In this document: piece after piece, positions 6,489 through 8,587 of the stretch
Layout: the number at the start of each line of letters is the position of its first letter
Position numbering within the stretch: the stretch's first letter is position 1
From: Thomasclavelia spiroformis
GTDB lineage: Bacteria; Bacillota_I; Bacilli_A; Erysipelotrichales; Coprobacillaceae
Reading direction: 5' to 3'
DNA: 8,587 nucleotides
NCBI GenBank assembly: GCA_018369555.1
Contig: JAGZCC010000079.1
Coordinates: forward strand, 1-8,587
The notes under the pieces: model-generated
The model's input: only the letters and a program-made list of their open reading frames with translations
Told to the model about the DNA's origin: nothing
Databases searched by the model: none
Program-made: the position numbers and the translations under genes

Positions 6489-6525
6489 AAAAAGCGTGTT
6501 TTCAACACGCTTTTTATAACATCAT
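6477..6525. terminator. Bidirectional terminator between convergent genes, extended into both coding ends
   Basis: The core stem AAGCGTGTT (6492-6500) and AACACGCTT (6504-6512) surrounds loop TTC. An A run on the left and a T run on the right make it work in both directions. The symmetry continues outward: ATGATGTTATAAAAA at 6477-6491 is the exact reverse complement of 6511-6525, with only two extra A bases at 6492-6493. The stop codons of both neighbouring genes (6486-6488 plus, 6514-6516 minus) lie within the arms. Confidence 0.9.
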
Positions 6526-7032
6526 GGTAATAATACCGACTCCAATCCCTAAAATCATACCAAAAATTATATCACTTAAATAATGTACAAATAAATATAG
6601 TCTTGAAAAAGCCATTATAAACGAAAATAATATGTAAAATATACCAACTTTAGGATAGAAAAAACATATTACTGTTGCACAAGCAAAACTAGATGTTGTA
6701 TGTCCTGATGGAAAGGAATAGTCACTAGGAATAGCAACAAGCATATCAACATCATGAAAAGTATGGCAAGGCCGTTTTCTTTTTACTAACGATTTAATCG
6801 TTACTTGACCAATAATTGTAGCTAAAAGTAGTGCTGTAAGCATTTTTTGTGATAATAGTTGAGTTTTAGTATGGAGACTTAAAGATAAAATCAAAACTAA
6901 CCAAATCATCCCAAAATCACCAATACCAGTTATTATCTTCATAAAATTACTAAATAATTTATGATGATAGTATTTTGGGAAAATATAAGAACATTTGATG
7001 TCTACAGCTTTAATTTTTTTCCGTAAGTTCAT
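6514..7032 (-). CDS. PAP2 superfamily membrane phosphatase
   Basis: PAP2 (type 2 phosphatidic acid phosphatase) membrane enzymes remove phosphate from lipid substrates such as phosphatidic acid, phosphatidylglycerol phosphate or undecaprenyl pyrophosphate. The 172-aa protein has several membrane segments and all three catalytic motifs: K80-x6-R87-P88, then PSGH at 108-111, then S143-R144-x5-H150-x3-D154. It is thus predicted active, with His150 the nucleophile. Start choice: ATG at 7032 is preceded by GGGGG (7039-7043) at six bases. In-frame ATGs at 7050 and 7038 lack a proper site; the longest form would be 178 aa. The gene overlaps the end of the upstream minus-strand gene by 23 bases, implying translational coupling. 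Substrate cannot be told from sequence. It ends Met-Met-Leu in the shared terminator repeat. Confidence 0.92.
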   Translation of the reverse strand: MNLRKKIKAVDIKCSYIFPKYYHHKLFSNFMKIITGIGDFGMIWLVLILSLSLHTKTQLLSQKMLTALLLATIIGQVTIKSLVKRKRPCHTFHDVDMLVAIPSDYSFPSGHTTSSFACATVICFFYPKVGIFYILFSFIMAFSRLYLFVHYLSDIIFGMILGIGVGIITMML

Positions 7033-8533
7033 CTTCATCCCCCGCTTCATTTAATAAAGAAAGTCCAAATTTAAATATATACACAACGATTAAATTAAAA
7101 ATGATAAATAAAATTAATTTAATTGCAAGTGATGATAAAAAGTCATTACCCATAATCAAATAATTATAATCAGGGATAAAGTTGAAAATAGGATGTAAAC
7201 CATTAAAAATAAAAGTATATATAGAAAGGACAATATTAACATAAATATCAATAATCTTCTTAATTACACTAGCGATAATACTAGGACCATTAATAAAATC
7301 TTGGAATGCAACAAATATTAATAATCCAATAAAAGAAACAAGTGCAACAACTGTTAGTATATAAAGAAAATGTAAAAAATAATCAACAAATCTTTTTTCT
7401 TGTTTTACTGCTTTTATTTCATTATTATCAGTTTCTGTTTTTACAGAAGGTTTTGGGTGACCATTTATTATATCCATTAATTCATTAATATGTTCAGGGT
7501 TATCTTTAATGGCTGTTTTTTTATGGACTTTTTTTTCTGGTACGTCATTAAATTCAAAATGATCTACTAATTCTTCGGATTTTGCTTCATCTAATATTGT
7601 TTTACTTGTAGTTTTTTTATCAGCAGAGATATCTATTTTTTTAGTATCTTTATCGTCTTCATCAAAATTTGAAGAAGACATTTTTAATGAATCTTTTTTT
7701 AATATTTCGTTTGAAAAATATTGATAAGTATTATTAACTAAGTCAAGTAATTGCTCGTCATTTTCATATTCTTTAAGTAATCGTTTGTATGTTTGTTTAA
7801 GTGCTGGTAATGGCATATCACTAGACATCCCTAATAATGGAGAATACATATCCACTGTATCATATCTTGCAAAAAGCATAATGTTAATTACGTCTAAATT
7901 ATTTTTAGCAATTTTAAATGCATTAGAAATAATTGAATTAGTTGCTTGACAAAGGTCGTTTAAATATATTACATTCATGAATTTACGATTTGCAGCATAA
8001 AGTAGACTAGGGTAGTTAGCGATTACTAAGGCATTATTTGGAGCAACTCCTAATTGTTCTAAGGTGATTGTTAGTACAGATGGATCTGGCAATGGTAGGT
8101 TGTTATTGTCACCACCAATTATAAAATCAATATGATTATATAATCTTGTTAGTTGAAGATATTGAATAGCTCTTTTTATTTTATGGGTTGAAATTACTGC
8201 TATTTTTATATTTTTTTGTTTAAAGAATTGTAATAAATCTGCAGTTCCTTCTTTTATTAATGAATCAGGTTTTAATTTAGCATATTCATATAAATCATGC
8301 TCAATTAATTTATTTAAATCATCGGGGACAATATCATTAGCGATAGGTAAATTAATATACATTGTCTCCATATTACCCAATGATTTTTCAAATTCTTCTT
8401 TTGTTATTGGAATATTATGCGATTTACATATTTTTTTTAAATAATTAAATCTTAATCGATTCAAATCTAATAACCCACCATCTAATGATAAAATTACCAG
8501 TTTTATATCATCAATACTTTGTTTATAAAACAT
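7010..8533 (-). CDS. Membrane-anchored protein with catalytically degenerate HAD-like domain and J-domain-like segment; function unknown
   Basis: The 507-aa product is not a protein I recognise as a whole. Residues about 10-200 follow the order of a HAD-IA hydrolase, but motif I reads VILSLDGGLLD (13-23), with Ser16 where the nucleophile Asp belongs and Gly for Thr. Motif II keeps Ser115. The motif III Lys is Leu146 in LPLPDP, and the motif IV Gly-Asp is Ala172-Asn173, with the later Asp also lost. Phosphatase activity is therefore unlikely. Residues about 230-276 resemble a J-domain helix II/III pair (LLGMS, then LKQTYKRLLKEY, then LVNNTYQYFS), with END at 257-259 in place of HPD. A Lys/Asp/Glu-rich linker (about 282-380) leads to membrane segments near 386-410, 427-446 (weaker) and 465-489, and an acidic tail. 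Start: ATG 8533 with GGGGTG at 8540-8545; GTG at 8542 lies inside that site. It overlaps the PAP2 gene by 23 bases. Confidence 0.75.
   Translation of the reverse strand: MFYKQSIDDIKLVILSLDGGLLDLNRLRFNYLKKICKSHNIPITKEEFEKSLGNMETMYINLPIANDIVPDDLNKLIEHDLYEYAKLKPDSLIKEGTADLLQFFKQKNIKIAVISTHKIKRAIQYLQLTRLYNHIDFIIGGDNNNLPLPDPSVLTITLEQLGVAPNNALVIANYPSLLYAANRKFMNVIYLNDLCQATNSIISNAFKIAKNNLDVINIMLFARYDTVDMYSPLLGMSSDMPLPALKQTYKRLLKEYENDEQLLDLVNNTYQYFSNEILKKDSLKMSSSNFDEDDKDTKKIDISADKKTTSKTILDEAKSEELVDHFEFNDVPEKKVHKKTAIKDNPEHINELMDIINGHPKPSVKTETDNNEIKAVKQEKRFVDYFLHFLYILTVVALVSFIGLLIFVAFQDFINGPSIIASVIKKIIDIYVNIVLSIYTFIFNGLHPIFNFIPDYNYLIMGNDFLSSLAIKLILFIIFNLIVVYIFKFGLSLLNEAGDEDELTEKN
7039..7043 (-). promoter_or_regulatory. 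Ribosome binding site deciding the PAP2 gene start
   Basis: GGGGG on the minus strand lies inside the 3' end of the upstream gene, six bases before ATG at 7032. It falls within the coding region if either earlier ATG (7050 or 7038) is used, which favours the 7032 start. Confidence 0.65.
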
Positions 8534-8556
8534 ATTAATCACCCCACTGCTTTTTG

Positions 8557-8585
8557 ATTATAGCATAATTTTTGTGTTTTATCAT
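8557..8585 (-). promoter_or_regulatory. Extended -10 promoter for the minus-strand operon
   Basis: On the minus strand, TGC followed by consensus TATAAT (8557-8562, TG extension at 8564-8565) lies 17 bp downstream of ATGATA (8580-8585), a four-of-six match to the -35 box. Transcription would begin near 8550, about 17 bases before the start codon, so the leader is short and contains the GGGGTG ribosome site. Confidence 0.75.
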
Positions 8586-8587
8586 TA

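Noticed and set aside
1..8587. CRISPR arrays, tRNA or rRNA genes, prophage genes
   Set aside because: No regularly spaced repeats, no tRNA or rRNA consensus and no phage or transposase coding region were seen on either strand.

Overview
The window looks like chromosomal DNA from a low-GC Firmicute. The coding regions are very AT-rich, ribosome binding sites are strong GGAGG or GGGG types, start codons include ATG, GTG and TTG, and TGA is used as a stop (end of the DUF975 gene), so the standard bacterial code applies and this is not a Mycoplasma-type code. The recG-plsX-rnc order, and the close match of the MazF protein to Bacillus NdoA, fit Bacilli/Erysipelotrichia-like lineages. I lean towards Erysipelotrichia (Coprobacillus/Thomasclavelia type), but that is an inference, not proof.

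Layout. Positions 1-183 hold an intergenic region with a perfect 13-bp palindrome, a 28-bp near-perfect palindrome with a further direct repeat, and an extended -10 promoter. A lone PTS lactose/cellobiose-type IIB gene (184-498) follows and ends in an intrinsic terminator that begins inside its last codons. Positions 528-692 are a locally GC-rich, hairpin-rich non-coding stretch, ending with a 15-bp perfect stem; it is a candidate structured RNA or leader. Next is a housekeeping operon, recG (741-2753), plsX (2768-3742) and rnc (3744-4424), closed by a terminator. It combines a replication-fork rescue helicase, the acyl-phosphate enzyme of phospholipid synthesis, and RNase III. A MazF/NdoA-type endoribonuclease gene with no visible antitoxin partner follows (4503-4838).

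The second half encodes membrane-associated proteins. A strong promoter (4840-4868) drives a DUF975 integral membrane protein and a CPBP-family intramembrane metalloprotease (5754-6488). Converging on these from the right is a minus-strand operon of two overlapping genes: a 507-aa protein of unrecognised function (7010-8533), then a PAP2-type membrane phosphatase (6514-7032). The two transcription units share one bidirectional terminator, whose inverted repeat extends into both coding sequences, so both proteins end Met-Met-Leu.

The most unusual item is the 507-aa minus-strand protein. Its N-terminal half reads as a HAD-superfamily hydrolase fold in which the nucleophile Asp, the motif III Lys and the motif IV acidic residues are all replaced. 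It is followed by a short segment resembling a J-domain with HPD changed to END, then a long charged linker and about three membrane segments. It looks like a membrane-anchored pseudoenzyme/scaffold, co-transcribed with a membrane lipid or undecaprenyl phosphate phosphatase-like protein.
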